Shown here one piece after another: positions 1-9,186 of a stretch of 64,000 nt of DNA; within the stretch, counting starts at the first letter, position 1, and the number at the start of each line of letters is the position of its first letter. Source of the DNA: CAVQEK01 sp963711495 (lineage in GTDB: Bacteria > Bacteroidota > Bacteroidia > Cytophagales > Cyclobacteriaceae). The stretch covers positions 1 through 64,000 of the forward strand of contig CAVQEK010000003.1 in the NCBI GenBank assembly GCA_963711495.1, read 5' to 3'. Under the pieces are notes generated by a model. It was given only the letters and a program-made list of their open reading frames with translations. It was not told the origin of the DNA and did not search any database. Made by a program: the position numbers and the translations under genes.

Positions 1-58
1 GAGGTTATTATTTGATTAAATGGAGCTTTAATACTGAAAACTATCAATGGCTACTTTT

Positions 59-388
59 TCACCCAAGAAAAAAGATTAAACATCCTATCAAACAAAACAG
101 GGTAATTGATAATAATCCCGATTGAAATAATCTTTTGAGTCTCATAGGTTTATTCATAAGTGATTTTTTATTTATCACCCAATTTATTAAAACTAATAAA
201 GTCATTGAAAAAAGTCCCAAACACCAAAAAAATCCGAAACGTATGATAAATGACCATGGCAATTCATGGACTAATTCTTTATGCTGTTCCTCGGTCCCCA
301 AGAAAAACCCAAAACAAAGATATCCAAGTCCTAATGATAGGATAATCACGAGAACAGTGTTGATATATGCAATTGGGTTTTGTTTCAT
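59..388 (-). CDS. Small membrane protein of unknown function
   Basis: A 109-residue protein made mostly of three hydrophobic stretches (about residues 8-31, 46-70 and 88-108) separated by short polar loops, so it is very likely an inner-membrane protein. I do not recognise a family. The ATG start is followed at once by Lys-Gln and then the first membrane segment, which is a sensible N-terminus. It lies downstream of, and in the same direction as, the M81 peptidase gene, with about 160 bases between them, so co-transcription is possible but not shown. An overlapping open frame on the other strand has poor protein character. Confidence 0.55.
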   Translation of the reverse strand: MKQNPIAYINTVLVIILSLGLGYLCFGFFLGTEEQHKELVHELPWSFIIRFGFFWCLGLFSMTLLVLINWVINKKSLMNKPMRLKRLFQSGLLSITLFCLIGCLIFFLG

Positions 389-547
389 ATAAAACTTATG
401 CCGGATGATCAGATTCCTGTTTTATTTATGATTTAATTTGGCTTGGGTCAATGTTGCACCAAAGCTCTGCAAAGCTTAATTTTTTTATTGCCAAGGACAC
501 TTCGTTAACTAAACTGCGTCGTCATTTATCAAAAAGACAATCCTTCA

Positions 548-2164
548 CTATAAATCATCCGAAGATGGAACCAATTGTGCTTTGAGGTCAGGATCTTTCA
601 TATCTTGATCGAAGGGGATCATGGGCCTTTGAATGCGTTTGTAGTCCAGACGCAGGAGGTCCTGATCAACCCCGCCGGGCGTAAGGGCCATTAACCAGTC
701 CGCCTGCATATTATATAATTCAGGCACCAGGTAACCGATCTTCACCACAACAATGTCTGTTTTCCGGGGATTGAGGTCCAGGTCAGTGAAGTCTTTTTCA
801 TAATGGTACGGCTTACGCTTTTTCGTCACGATGACATGTACGCTGCCAATGCGCACCACGACTTCCGTTTCTGCATCGATATCGCCCTGCTTGATGGCTT
901 CCACCGTTCCGGATAGCCGAACTGGAGGCGCATAACGGGCATCAACAGCAGCGCCCGCGTAAGCGGCGACTTTTCCACCGATACCTGCTTCAACGGCTTT
1001 TTGCACCAATTCCGGTCCGGGGATGGAGGCATAAATGAGCGACGGGCCTTTTTCAGATTTAAATTCAGGGCGCTCCAGTATTTTTGTTAAAGTCCAGGTC
1101 ACATCACCGGCACCTCCGGCAGTTGGATTATCCCCCGAATCACTGATAAAGAATGGATGTTTGTTGCTCGCAATCGCTTTGTCGAGGCATTCTTTGAGCG
1201 AACCCGTCGGGGCCACAAAAGCAAAGTCCGATCTCACCTTCCAAAAGCTGCGGGCCAGTTGCTCGGCGGTGCTGGTTACTTTCTCTTTATCGTCACCAGT
1301 CACCATCACTACCGCATGATTTCGTGGTTCATCCGCCCAGGCGTAACCGATCCAGATTGCCGCATCGGTGATACCCTGTTGGTCTGCCGCCGGGGCAACT
1401 TGCGCGTACAAACTCTTTCCCGGTTCCACCCTGGTGCTGGTCTTTTCGCCGGGCAATAAAATGGGTACGGGGATATATGCTTTATAGGCTGGTTTCCCTT
1501 TGCCACTCTCAATCCTGTCCAACAGGTTTTCCAACGCCCGTTTTTTTGATTGCATGGCGTCTTCATGCGGTGCCAGCCGGTAACAGGTGATCAAATCAGT
1601 ATTTTCAGCCAGGCGCCAGGAAACGTTGCCGTGGAGATCCATTGAGGTGGAAATAATTGGTTTCTTACCAATCACTTTGCGGATCCTGACAATGAAATCA
1701 CCCTCCGGATCATTGAGGCCTACTACACTCATCGCGCCATGAATATCGAAAAAGAGGCCATCATAAGGGCCATTCTTCTTGAGCATGTCTAATATCTGGT
1801 TTACCAATGATTCATACGCTTCCCTGGTCACGGCACCGCCCGGTAAAGCATGGCCCGTCAATGTTGGGACCCATATGGCACGGCCACGGTCTACGGAATC
1901 CGGTGACATAAAGGGATAGGAGGAGAAAATTTCATCACCCCATCTGGCGTGGAAAGCTTCTTCAGTGGTAAGGGCTGGAGAAAATGTACTGGATTCGATG
2001 GCCAATCCGGCGATGGCAATTCGTGGGAGCGCCTTTGACGACAGGTCTTTCACAGAGTTTGCACTTTGTTCACCGTTTGACATTGTCCCTTTTTTCGATC
2101 CGGGAGAACAAGCGGAGAAAATGATGAAGAAAATACTGATGGTCAGATAAAATACAGATTTCAT
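548..2164 (-). CDS. M81 family (MlrC-type) metallopeptidase, lipoprotein
   Basis: About 538 residues. I chose the ATG at 2164 because it begins a lipoprotein signal peptide with a lipobox ending in Cys19; an upstream start at 2239 would add 25 residues of non-coding character. The peptidase M81 domain starts near residue 48. Likely zinc ligands by family pattern are Glu57 (in IESSTFSP), Asp176 and His178 (in MDLHGN) and His200 (in APHED). The MlrC C-terminal domain follows from about residue 330. MlrC hydrolyses linearised microcystin peptides in sphingomonads, but most M81 proteins have unknown substrates, and no mlrA or mlrB is seen here. It is divergent from the AhpD/TonB-receptor/transporter run that starts near 2.4 kb. 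The lipid anchor places it outside the cytoplasm, which is unlike a cytosolic peptidase. Confidence 0.85.
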   Translation of the reverse strand: MKSVFYLTISIFFIIFSACSPGSKKGTMSNGEQSANSVKDLSSKALPRIAIAGLAIESSTFSPALTTEEAFHARWGDEIFSSYPFMSPDSVDRGRAIWVPTLTGHALPGGAVTREAYESLVNQILDMLKKNGPYDGLFFDIHGAMSVVGLNDPEGDFIVRIRKVIGKKPIISTSMDLHGNVSWRLAENTDLITCYRLAPHEDAMQSKKRALENLLDRIESGKGKPAYKAYIPVPILLPGEKTSTRVEPGKSLYAQVAPAADQQGITDAAIWIGYAWADEPRNHAVVMVTGDDKEKVTSTAEQLARSFWKVRSDFAFVAPTGSLKECLDKAIASNKHPFFISDSGDNPTAGGAGDVTWTLTKILERPEFKSEKGPSLIYASIPGPELVQKAVEAGIGGKVAAYAGAAVDARYAPPVRLSGTVEAIKQGDIDAETEVVVRIGSVHVIVTKKRKPYHYEKDFTDLDLNPRKTDIVVVKIGYLVPELYNMQADWLMALTPGGVDQDLLRLDYKRIQRPMIPFDQDMKDPDLKAQLVPSSDDL

Positions 2165-2437
2165 GTATAGCATTTTTAATCGATGATTTTCAGGATTATT
2201 GTTGGTAAAGTTATAAAGAGGACGGTAAAAGTGTACCATGTCAGCCTGTATTTATCATAGAATTCCGGACCCGAAAATTATATGGATAAATAGCATTTAA
2301 CATGCTCTTTCAGGGCATATTCACTACGAAATATCCTGCAAATGATATTGTCAGTGTGGCGATAATTCATACAATTAGTTTGGGGGTTGATTTGATATTC
2401 GGGATCTTTTTATTAAATATGTTGATCCTAAATTACT

Positions 2438-2974
2438 GTGCGAAGACTTATAGCTTTATTCTTAATCCTCCTCATACTGAATTATATCGCAGGATATTAC
2501 GTCATATTCTGGGTATTGAAACGTCATGCGGATACCGAATTGACCCAACGGTTGAATACGGGAAAGTATTCGGAAAACCAGACTGTTACATTTAAATTTC
2601 CTTTCTCGCTTCCCTATAATAATGACTGGAGTACTTTCGAACGTGTAGATGGTTCTTTTCAACTCCAGGGTGAATTTTTCAAACTGGTAAAGCAAAAACT
2701 GGAACGCGACACCTTGTATATCGTTTGTATTCCGGATTATTCCCAAAAGACCATCTCTATGATGATGGCTGATTTTGTGAAATTGTCTAATGGGATGAAT
2801 ACAGACTCCAAGATCATTAAGTCGGTGACCAGTTTGTCTAAAGATTATCAGTTGTCAAAATTAAACTGGAATTTAAATGATCTTGATGACTTGCTTATTA
2901 AATATTCGAAATACCAGCCATTCATTTTATTGAATACGCACATCGATATCCCGCATCCACCTCCTAAAGCCTGA
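2438..2974 (+). CDS. Hypothetical membrane-anchored protein
   Basis: A 178-residue protein beginning at a GTG codon. Residues 4-27 form one strong hydrophobic segment, probably an uncleaved anchor or signal. The rest is soluble and probably periplasmic, ending in a proline-rich tail (HPPPKA). I do not recognise a family. It is the first right-facing gene after the divergent M81 peptidase gene and precedes the AhpD-like/TonB-receptor run by about 230 bases, so it may belong to that transcription unit. The GTG start is chosen because it places the hydrophobic segment at the N-terminus; an overlapping frame starting at 2302 is less convincing. Confidence 0.6.
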   Translation: MRRLIALFLILLILNYIAGYYVIFWVLKRHADTELTQRLNTGKYSENQTVTFKFPFSLPYNNDWSTFERVDGSFQLQGEFFKLVKQKLERDTLYIVCIPDYSQKTISMMMADFVKLSNGMNTDSKIIKSVTSLSKDYQLSKLNWNLNDLDDLLIKYSKYQPFILLNTHIDIPHPPPKA

Positions 2975-3164
2975 TATTTTTCACAACCATCCATTGAATT
3001 TCGATTGAACTTTGCATTAACCCATTTGTAGTGCTGCATCCATGGTGTTGTTGGTACTGCAATGTTCCTGCATACTCGGAATTGTCCTTTTATTCATGCT
3101 GCTGATTTATACCTGTGGAAATACAGGGTAAAAAAGCAACGACGAGTAAGTGGATTGCTGATCT

Positions 3165-3179
3165 GCGGCTTCACGCCGC
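3165..3179 (+). promoter_or_regulatory. Short GC-rich hairpin upstream of the first AhpD-like gene
   Basis: GCGGC, a five-base TTCAC loop, then GCCGC form a perfect five-pair stem in an otherwise AT-rich leader, ending 27 bases before the ATG at 3207. It could affect translation or be a weak attenuator. No U-run follows, so it is not a standard terminator. The function is unknown. Confidence 0.25.
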
Positions 3180-3206
3180 TATGTTCAAACCAAGTAATTA
3201 TACATC

Positions 3207-3746
3207 ATGCCTCATATAAAATTAGAAGGCTATTTGCCTGGCATCACAGGCTTATTAGAATATCGCCAGGATTCGGCGGCGCCTGTCAGGGCTTTAACCC
3301 AGGTTTTACTTCGCGGACCATCTACCCTGACAGAAGGAGAACGCGAACTCATCGCCACAGTGGTATCACATGGCAATCAGTGCAGGTTTTGCACTTCAGC
3401 ACACACTGCCACAGCGGATAAATTGCTGGGCGGAAGCGATATTTCCGACCAGGTGAAACAGGATATCTCCTCTGCTTCGGTGAGCGAAAAGATGAAAGCT
3501 TTGCTGACCATCGCTCGTGAGACTGGTAAAAGCGGTAAAAATGTGACACCTGATCTAATTGAAAAAGCCAAAATGGCGGGAGCCACCGATATAGAGATCC
3601 ACGACACCGTGCTGATCGCCGCTTTGTTTAGCTTTTACAACCGCTATGTGGATGGCCTCAATACTGTGACACCTGAAGAACCGGAATTTTATCAGCGTCT
3701 GGCTGACAGGCTCGTCAACAATGGTTATCGGCGGCCGCCCCAATAG
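3207..3746 (+). CDS. AhpD-like carboxymuconolactone decarboxylase family protein (copy 1)
   Basis: A 179-residue all-helical protein of the AhpD/CMD superfamily, peroxidase-related enzyme type. The AhpD active-site pattern E-x11-C-x2-C-x3-H is complete: Glu47, Cys59, Cys62 and His66. In AhpD these residues form a thiol-disulfide proton relay that reduces a partner or peroxide. The C-terminal half carries the signature EIHDTVLIAALFSFYNRYVDGL found in all three copies in this window. There is no signal peptide, so it should be cytoplasmic. It lies 36 bases before the TonB-receptor gene. The substrate or partner is unknown; by family it is a redox enzyme or small-molecule-handling protein, not necessarily a decarboxylase. 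Confidence 0.88.
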   Translation: MPHIKLEGYLPGITGLLEYRQDSAAPVRALTQVLLRGPSTLTEGERELIATVVSHGNQCRFCTSAHTATADKLLGGSDISDQVKQDISSASVSEKMKALLTIARETGKSGKNVTPDLIEKAKMAGATDIEIHDTVLIAALFSFYNRYVDGLNTVTPEEPEFYQRLADRLVNNGYRRPPQ

Positions 3747-3782
3747 TAATTTTGATCAAACCAATAATTAAAAATTAACAAT

Positions 3783-6551
3783 ATGAAACCAATTATACTT
3801 ACCATAATAATGATGATTCCCGGTGTGCTTCTATTTGCAGAAGACAGCTTGATCACGGGCAATGTGAAAGATTCGGAGACCAGTGACCCACTTGTTGGGG
3901 TCAATATTTCGGTTACAGGTAAAATGGTCGGGACAGTCACCGATGTGAATGGTAATTTTGAATTAAAACTGTCCATTCAGCCTCCCTTTAATATCCTGAT
4001 CTCTGAAGTAGGTTACCAGAAACAGGAAATAGAAGTTAAAGATCCGCAACAGGTTATCTCAATCGGCTTGACGCCAAGAGTAGAAGTGATGAATGAAGTA
4101 GTGATTGCGCCAACACGTGTTGAGGAAAATATGCTTCAATCACCAGTGAGCATTGAAAAACTGGATCAACAGGCCATTCGCAGTACAGCCTCCGTCAATT
4201 ATTATGATGCCTTGCAAAACCTGAAAGGTGTGGACATGGTGACCAGCGCCATTACCTATAAGCAGATTAACACCAGGGGATTCAATGATACCGGGAATGC
4301 ACGATTTCTTCAGCTCGTAGATGGGGTTGACAACCAAACACCAGGACTCAATTTTGCTGTAGGGAATCTTTTTGGCGCCTCCGATCTGGATGTGGAGAGT
4401 GTGGAATTGATCCCCGGGGCTGCTTCGGCATTATACGGACCAGTAGCTTTTAATGGTGTTTTGATGATCCGGACGAAAGATCCGTTCAAATACCAGGGCC
4501 TCAGTGCCGAATTGAAGACGGGGATCAACCATATCAACGAGCAGTATGCCGATCCGCACGGGTTGTACGATTTTTCCATGCGCTATGCCAAGGTGGTCAA
4601 CAACAAGTTTGCCTTCAAGATCACCGGATCCTACTTTTCCGCCATCGATTGGTATGCCACCAACTATACTGACGTGGACGAACAAACGCCTCCGGACCAG
4701 CGGGGAGAAGATAATCCGGCACGTGATGCCCTGAATATTTACGGGGACGAAGTTGCGGTCACTATTCCCGATATCGGGAGGGTTTCGAGGACTGGTTATG
4801 AAGAACGGCAACTCATGCAATACGATGTGCATTCTTTAAAACTGACCGGTTCACTGAATTACCGCATCAATGATAATATGGAGTTGATGTACCAATACAA
4901 TTTTGGAAATGGTACCGCACCGTATACGGGGAGCAACCGGTTTTGCCTGAACAATTTCATTTTACAACAGCACAAAGTAGAACTAAAAGGCAGCAATTAT
5001 TTTTTACGGGCATATGCCATGATCGAGAATTCACAGGATTCCTATAATGCACGTGCCCTGGGCCAGCAGATCAATCGCACCTGGGTGCAGGATTTGGAAG
5101 GAAATGTCGTCGGTCCCGGACAGGCTGATGGCATGTGGTTTACCCGTTATGAAGAGGCTTTCAATGGCAATATTTCAGGTGTTGCGTCAGGAGATCATCA
5201 GGCGGCAAGGGCATTTGCGGACCAGGGCAGATATCTTCCGGGCTCGGAAGACTTCGGACAAGAAAAAGACCGTCTGATCAATACGGATGGACTGGCTGGA
5301 GCCGGTATCTTCAGCAACAGCAAATTTTATCACCTCGAGGGCCTTTATGATTTTAGCAACAAAATAAAATTTGTCGACCTACAGGTTGGCGGAAATTTCA
5401 GACTCTACAGCATGTTTACCAATGGTACGTTGTTCGATGATCTGAATGACCGGGTAAAAGTGAAAGAAGGTGGAGGTTTTGTTCAGTTGTCCAAAAAGTT
5501 GATCAATGACCGGTTGAAGATCACCCTGTCTGATCGATACGATAAAAACCAGAATTTCGAAGGAAGAATGACCCCGAGAATTTCGGCCGTAATGAAGGCT
5601 GGGGAAGATCATTATTTTCGGGCTTCTTATCAAACTGGTTTCCGTAATCCGACTATTGGAGACCAATACATTAAGCTGAATGCCGGACCAATTACCATAC
5701 TCGGCGGCGTTCCGGACAACAGCAAGGGAATGAACGTGTATGAAAATTCCTTTGAAGCCGCCTCGGTTGGCGCATTCGGCGCTGCATTTGGCGCTGCGGT
5801 TCAGGGTGGCGCACCACCAGACCAGGCGATCATGGAAAATAAAGACCTGTTAATCAAATCGGATGTCCCCTATATCAAACCTGAGCAGATCAAAACATTC
5901 GAGATTGGATATAAGAGCTTGCTGGCCAACAAATTATATCTTGATATGAATTACTACTACAGCACCTACACCGATTTTATACTGAATACAGTGGTGATCC
6001 AGCCACAGTCGCCCGTGCTTGACGACGATGGCACCATCAATCCGGAAGCAGCCGCTGATATACTCAACGGAGATATTCACGCATTCCAGTTGTATACCAA
6101 CGCCAGTGACAAAGTTTCGTCGCAAGGGGCCACACTTGGGCTCACCTATTTATTCCCCCACGGATATTTGCTCACAGCCAACGGAACCTGGGCTTCCTTT
6201 GAACTGAAGGAAGCAGACCCCAATAAGATCCCGCCATTCAATACGCCTAAATATCGAACTACGCTGATGTTTGGGAACAATGCCGTAAATCACAAAATAG
6301 GCTTCAATGTGGCCTGGCGATGGCACGATGCTTTTGACTGGATCGGCACATTTAACGAGCTGCGACCAGGAAGAATAGACGCCAGCTCCATTGTGGATGC
6401 TCAGGTTAGTTATAAGGTGCCGGCAATCAGTTCGATGGTGAAATTGGGCGCGAGTAATCTGTTCAACAACCAGGTTTATCAGGCGTACGGGTCCCCGTCA
6501 ATTGGGGCCATATATTATGTGTCTGTATTATTTGATCCTTCGCTGAGATAA
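3783..6551 (+). CDS. TonB-dependent receptor with carboxypeptidase-like N-terminal domain
   Basis: A 922-residue outer-membrane active transporter. Residues 1-19 form a signal peptide. Residues 23-100 are a CarboxypepD_reg-like beta-sandwich (GNVKDSETSDPLVGVNISV). Residues 110-230 are the plug (RGFNDTGNARFLQLVDGVDN, then ELIPGAASALYGP), and the rest is a 22-strand-type barrel. It imports an unknown ligand using TonB energy. No SusD partner is adjacent, so it is not a standard SusCD pair. The stop overlaps the start of the next gene by one base (TAATG), which couples it to the inner-membrane transporter and suggests import of the same substrate across both membranes. The C-terminus ends in Arg instead of the usual aromatic residue. 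Confidence 0.93.
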   Translation: MKPIILTIIMMIPGVLLFAEDSLITGNVKDSETSDPLVGVNISVTGKMVGTVTDVNGNFELKLSIQPPFNILISEVGYQKQEIEVKDPQQVISIGLTPRVEVMNEVVIAPTRVEENMLQSPVSIEKLDQQAIRSTASVNYYDALQNLKGVDMVTSAITYKQINTRGFNDTGNARFLQLVDGVDNQTPGLNFAVGNLFGASDLDVESVELIPGAASALYGPVAFNGVLMIRTKDPFKYQGLSAELKTGINHINEQYADPHGLYDFSMRYAKVVNNKFAFKITGSYFSAIDWYATNYTDVDEQTPPDQRGEDNPARDALNIYGDEVAVTIPDIGRVSRTGYEERQLMQYDVHSLKLTGSLNYRINDNMELMYQYNFGNGTAPYTGSNRFCLNNFILQQHKVELKGSNYFLRAYAMIENSQDSYNARALGQQINRTWVQDLEGNVVGPGQADGMWFTRYEEAFNGNISGVASGDHQAARAFADQGRYLPGSEDFGQEKDRLINTDGLAGAGIFSNSKFYHLEGLYDFSNKIKFVDLQVGGNFRLYSMFTNGTLFDDLNDRVKVKEGGGFVQLSKKLINDRLKITLSDRYDKNQNFEGRMTPRISAVMKAGEDHYFRASYQTGFRNPTIGDQYIKLNAGPITILGGVPDNSKGMNVYENSFEAASVGAFGAAFGAAVQGGAPPDQAIMENKDLLIKSDVPYIKPEQIKTFEIGYKSLLANKLYLDMNYYYSTYTDFILNTVVIQPQSPVLDDDGTINPEAAADILNGDIHAFQLYTNASDKVSSQGATLGLTYLFPHGYLLTANGTWASFELKEADPNKIPPFNTPKYRTTLMFGNNAVNHKIGFNVAWRWHDAFDWIGTFNELRPGRIDASSIVDAQVSYKVPAISSMVKLGASNLFNNQVYQAYGSPSIGAIYYVSVLFDPSLR

Positions 6552-7813
6552 TGATAAGTACGCTTAAAATAGCCGATCCCGGCAGTGAAGTCGCCAACAA
6601 GATCGGCACTTCGCTCTGGATCGTATTTGTGATTACATTCCTGAGCAATATGATGGCCGGAAATGTTTCTACGCTGATGGCAGTATACCTGCCAGTGGTG
6701 GTGACAGATTTGCTGGGAAACAGCAATGCGGATTATATGAATGAGGTGAGTGCTTATATCAGCGCACTGTATTTGTTTGGCTGGACTATCGGAGGATTTT
6801 TCTGGGGACTTATCAGTGATCGCATCGGGAGAGTAAGATCGTTTATTCTGTCTTTCGGCATTGTGGGCATATTTACCTCACTAACTGGGCTGATGACATC
6901 CTGGGAGCTTGTGGTAGCCTTAAGATTTATGACCGGGTTTTGTGTGGGTGGCGTATTGGTGATCACCAATACCTATATGACTGAGATATGGCCGGAGAAA
7001 ACAAGAGCGATATTCATTGGCTGGCTTTCAATTGGTTTTCCCATTGGCATTGTTTCCGCCGGTATTACCAATTATCTATTCAAAAGCTGGAACAATGGTT
7101 TCTTCATTGGATTGATCCCTGTAATACTGGCTTTCGTCTCCATTTGGCTGTTAAGGGAATCCGACAAGGCTGGCTCCGGCGCATTGGATGCAGCTCTTCA
7201 GCCGAGGCTTAAGCAGGTCTTTAACGACAACCACACCAATTTGATCAAAGGATCGATCATATTCGGGTCGATGCTGATCGGGATGTGGGCGGTATTTTCA
7301 TGGCTGCCAACCTGGACCCAAACCCTGCTGAAAAACTCCGACGGGCAAAGAGAGCGGAGTTTGTGTATGATGCTGATGGGACTCGGAGGGCTTTCCGGAG
7401 GTTTCTTTTCCGGATGGATTGCCCGGGGAATTGGTCTTAGAAAATCCATGCTGATCTGTTTTGCAGGCTGCTTGATCACCGCTTTCGTGATGTTCAGTAC
7501 CAATCAGACCTTTTCCGTGTTGATTTATGTGGAAACAGGAATACTGGCGATCTTTTTTGGGATCAGCCAGGGCGCACTCGGCACGTATATTCCGCAACTG
7601 TTCCTTTCCCGCATCCGGGGAACCGCTACGGGTTTTTGTTACAATATTGGCAGGATAGTCACTGCGCTGACGGTGTTTTTTGTCGGTACGCTGGTGACGG
7701 TACTTGGAGGATACAGCAATTCTCTGATGGTGTTTTCCCTGGTATTTCTGTTCGGACTGATCACGATATATTTCTCAATGGATTTAAAACTTAAAACTAA
7801 AACTAAAACTTAA
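6551..7813 (+). CDS. Major facilitator superfamily transporter
   Basis: A 420-residue inner-membrane carrier with about twelve hydrophobic helices. The loop 2-3 motif A is clear (WGLISDRIGRVRS, residues 85-97), and helix 5 is preceded by EIWPEKTRA, as in the sugar-porter/organic-acid symporter branch. The substrate cannot be read from sequence. It starts on the last base of the receptor stop codon and ends five bases before the second AhpD-like gene, so it sits in the middle of an operon. The last residues (KLKTKTKT) are encoded by a short AAAACT tandem repeat. Confidence 0.88.
   Translation: MISTLKIADPGSEVANKIGTSLWIVFVITFLSNMMAGNVSTLMAVYLPVVVTDLLGNSNADYMNEVSAYISALYLFGWTIGGFFWGLISDRIGRVRSFILSFGIVGIFTSLTGLMTSWELVVALRFMTGFCVGGVLVITNTYMTEIWPEKTRAIFIGWLSIGFPIGIVSAGITNYLFKSWNNGFFIGLIPVILAFVSIWLLRESDKAGSGALDAALQPRLKQVFNDNHTNLIKGSIIFGSMLIGMWAVFSWLPTWTQTLLKNSDGQRERSLCMMLMGLGGLSGGFFSGWIARGIGLRKSMLICFAGCLITAFVMFSTNQTFSVLIYVETGILAIFFGISQGALGTYIPQLFLSRIRGTATGFCYNIGRIVTALTVFFVGTLVTVLGGYSNSLMVFSLVFLFGLITIYFSMDLKLKTKTKT
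7793..7810 (+). repeat. AAAACT hexamer tandem repeat at the 3' end of the transporter gene
   Basis: Three perfect AAAACT units in tandem at 7793-7810, with a fourth unit one base upstream at 7786-7791. They encode the Lys-Thr tail of the transporter. Hexamer gain or loss would keep the frame and change only tail length. Confidence 0.75.
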
Positions 7814-7818
7814 AGATT

Positions 7819-8364
7819 ATGGCTTATATACCAGTAGAAGAAGGCGTTCCGGGAATACGAAGTCTCGTGCTTTTCAGGCCGGAAACCGGTAAACACTTAT
7901 ATGAATTGGCCCAGGTGCTGCTGCGTGGCGAATCGCCCATTCCCGAAGCGGAAAGGGAATTGATCGCTGCTTATGTGTCTTCGCGTAATGATTGCCAGTT
8001 TTGTACGATGAGCCATGCTGCAGCATCGAGGGAGTTGTTTGGCCCAGAAAGGGATCTGGTGGATTGTGTGATCGAAGATATCGATCAGGTTGACCTGGCG
8101 CCAAAGTTAAGATCACTGTTGAATATCGCTGTCAAAGTGGCCAAAAATGGAAAAGCGGTGACTTCGGAAGATGTGGAAGCTGCAAGAAAAGCAGGGGCCA
8201 ATGACCGGGAAATTCATGATACGGTGCTGATCGCTGCTACTTTCTGTATGTACAACCGGTATGTGGACGGGCTGGCAAGTTTTACGCCCACCGACCCCAA
8301 AGCATATGATGAAATGGGAAAAAGACTTGCAACCCAGGGATATGTTCCACCTCAAAAAAATTAA
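7819..8364 (+). CDS. AhpD-like carboxymuconolactone decarboxylase family protein (copy 2)
   Basis: A 181-residue paralogue of the gene at 3207. Glu47, Cys59, Cys62 and His66 occupy the same positions, so the AhpD-type thiol centre is intact (NDCQFCTMSH). The KNGKAVTSEDVEAARKAGA segment and the EIHDTVLIAATFCMYNRYVDGL signature follow. It is probably cytoplasmic. It begins five bases after the transporter stop and ends five bases before the third copy, so transporter, copy 2 and copy 3 are almost certainly on one transcript. Copies 2 and 3 share the N-terminal FRPETxKxL pattern and look closer to each other than to copy 1, consistent with a tandem duplication. Confidence 0.88.
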   Translation: MAYIPVEEGVPGIRSLVLFRPETGKHLYELAQVLLRGESPIPEAERELIAAYVSSRNDCQFCTMSHAAASRELFGPERDLVDCVIEDIDQVDLAPKLRSLLNIAVKVAKNGKAVTSEDVEAARKAGANDREIHDTVLIAATFCMYNRYVDGLASFTPTDPKAYDEMGKRLATQGYVPPQKN

Positions 8365-8369
8365 TAAAT

Positions 8370-8918
8370 ATGGCTTACATCAAATTAAATGAAGATTTAC
8401 CAGGGATTCGCGGTCCGATGGCCTTCAGGCCGGAAACGGCTAAGCCACTCAATGCCCTGGCCGAAGCCCTGTTGCGCAGTGAAAATTCGCTGACGCGGGG
8501 CGAACGGGAATTAATTGCCACCTATGTGTCATATCTAAACGATTGTTTTTTCTGTCAAAATGCGCATGGTGGTTTGGCCCAATATTATCTGAAATGTGAT
8601 ATGCCGTTCATTGATGGGGTGAAAGCCGATTATAAGGGGGCGGAGATTTCGGAGAAATTAAAAGCATTGTTGTCGATCGCGGCCAGTGTTCAAAAAAGTG
8701 GTAAGGCAGTGACTACGGATCAGATTGAAAATGCACGTCAGCAGGGTGCTACGGATAAAGAGATCCACGACACAGTTTTAATTGCCGCCGCGTTTTGTAT
8801 GTTTAACCGGTATGTGGATGGACTGGGTACCTGGGCACCGCAAGACCGGCAATTTTACGTGGACCGGGCAGAGCGGCGTGCAGCAGAAGGCTATGCCAAT
8901 TATGATCCAACGCATTGA
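8370..8918 (+). CDS. AhpD-like carboxymuconolactone decarboxylase family protein (copy 3)
   Basis: A 182-residue paralogue with the same active-site numbering (Glu47, Cys59, Cys62, His66; NDCFFCQNAH). The middle region differs from copy 2 (AQYYLKCDMPFIDGVKADYKG), which suggests a different partner or substrate pocket. The family signature EIHDTVLIAAAFCMFNRYVDGL is retained. It is the last gene of the tight TonB receptor-transporter-AhpD group. A 268-base gap, without a clear terminator, separates it from the UnbV-type gene. Confidence 0.88.
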   Translation: MAYIKLNEDLPGIRGPMAFRPETAKPLNALAEALLRSENSLTRGERELIATYVSYLNDCFFCQNAHGGLAQYYLKCDMPFIDGVKADYKGAEISEKLKALLSIAASVQKSGKAVTTDQIENARQQGATDKEIHDTVLIAAAFCMFNRYVDGLGTWAPQDRQFYVDRAERRAAEGYANYDPTH

Positions 8919-9186
8919 TCTTGATGGCTTCGGCATTTGCGAAAACAGTCTATCAATGGAAAAATTGTTGCCTGTTTCTGGAATATTTGGGGAAAATGCA
9001 TAAAACAAATACCCATCACCAAGGTTTGATGGACAAAGTTTTGCCGTTTTGAGCATTGTAAAATGGTCTTGAAAGCAGAATCTAAACATTCGAATTCCCT
9101 GGGTTTTTTTGAATTCACGGGCGCTTTCGATAACTTCAATCTTTAAAGTATTTAATACCTGAACTGTTATTTAACCGATTACTGAC

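Noticed and set aside
2302..2595. A 97-codon plus-strand frame overlapping the hypothetical gene at 2438
   Set aside because: The frame at 2438 gives a better protein with an N-terminal anchor; the alternative overlaps it and is cut short.
3042..3131. A 29-codon hydrophobic small protein (starting MVLLVLQCSCILGIV)
   Set aside because: It has an ATG and a stop, but the frame is short, there is no ribosome-binding evidence, and random hydrophobic frames of this size are expected.
3783..6551. A SusC/SusD glycan-uptake locus
   Set aside because: Neither TonB-dependent receptor in the window has an adjacent SusD-like lipoprotein gene.
548..7813. A microcystin-degradation (mlr) cluster
   Set aside because: An MlrC-type peptidase and an MFS carrier are present, but no MlrA (CPBP-type protease) or MlrB was found, and M81 proteins are common with unknown substrates.
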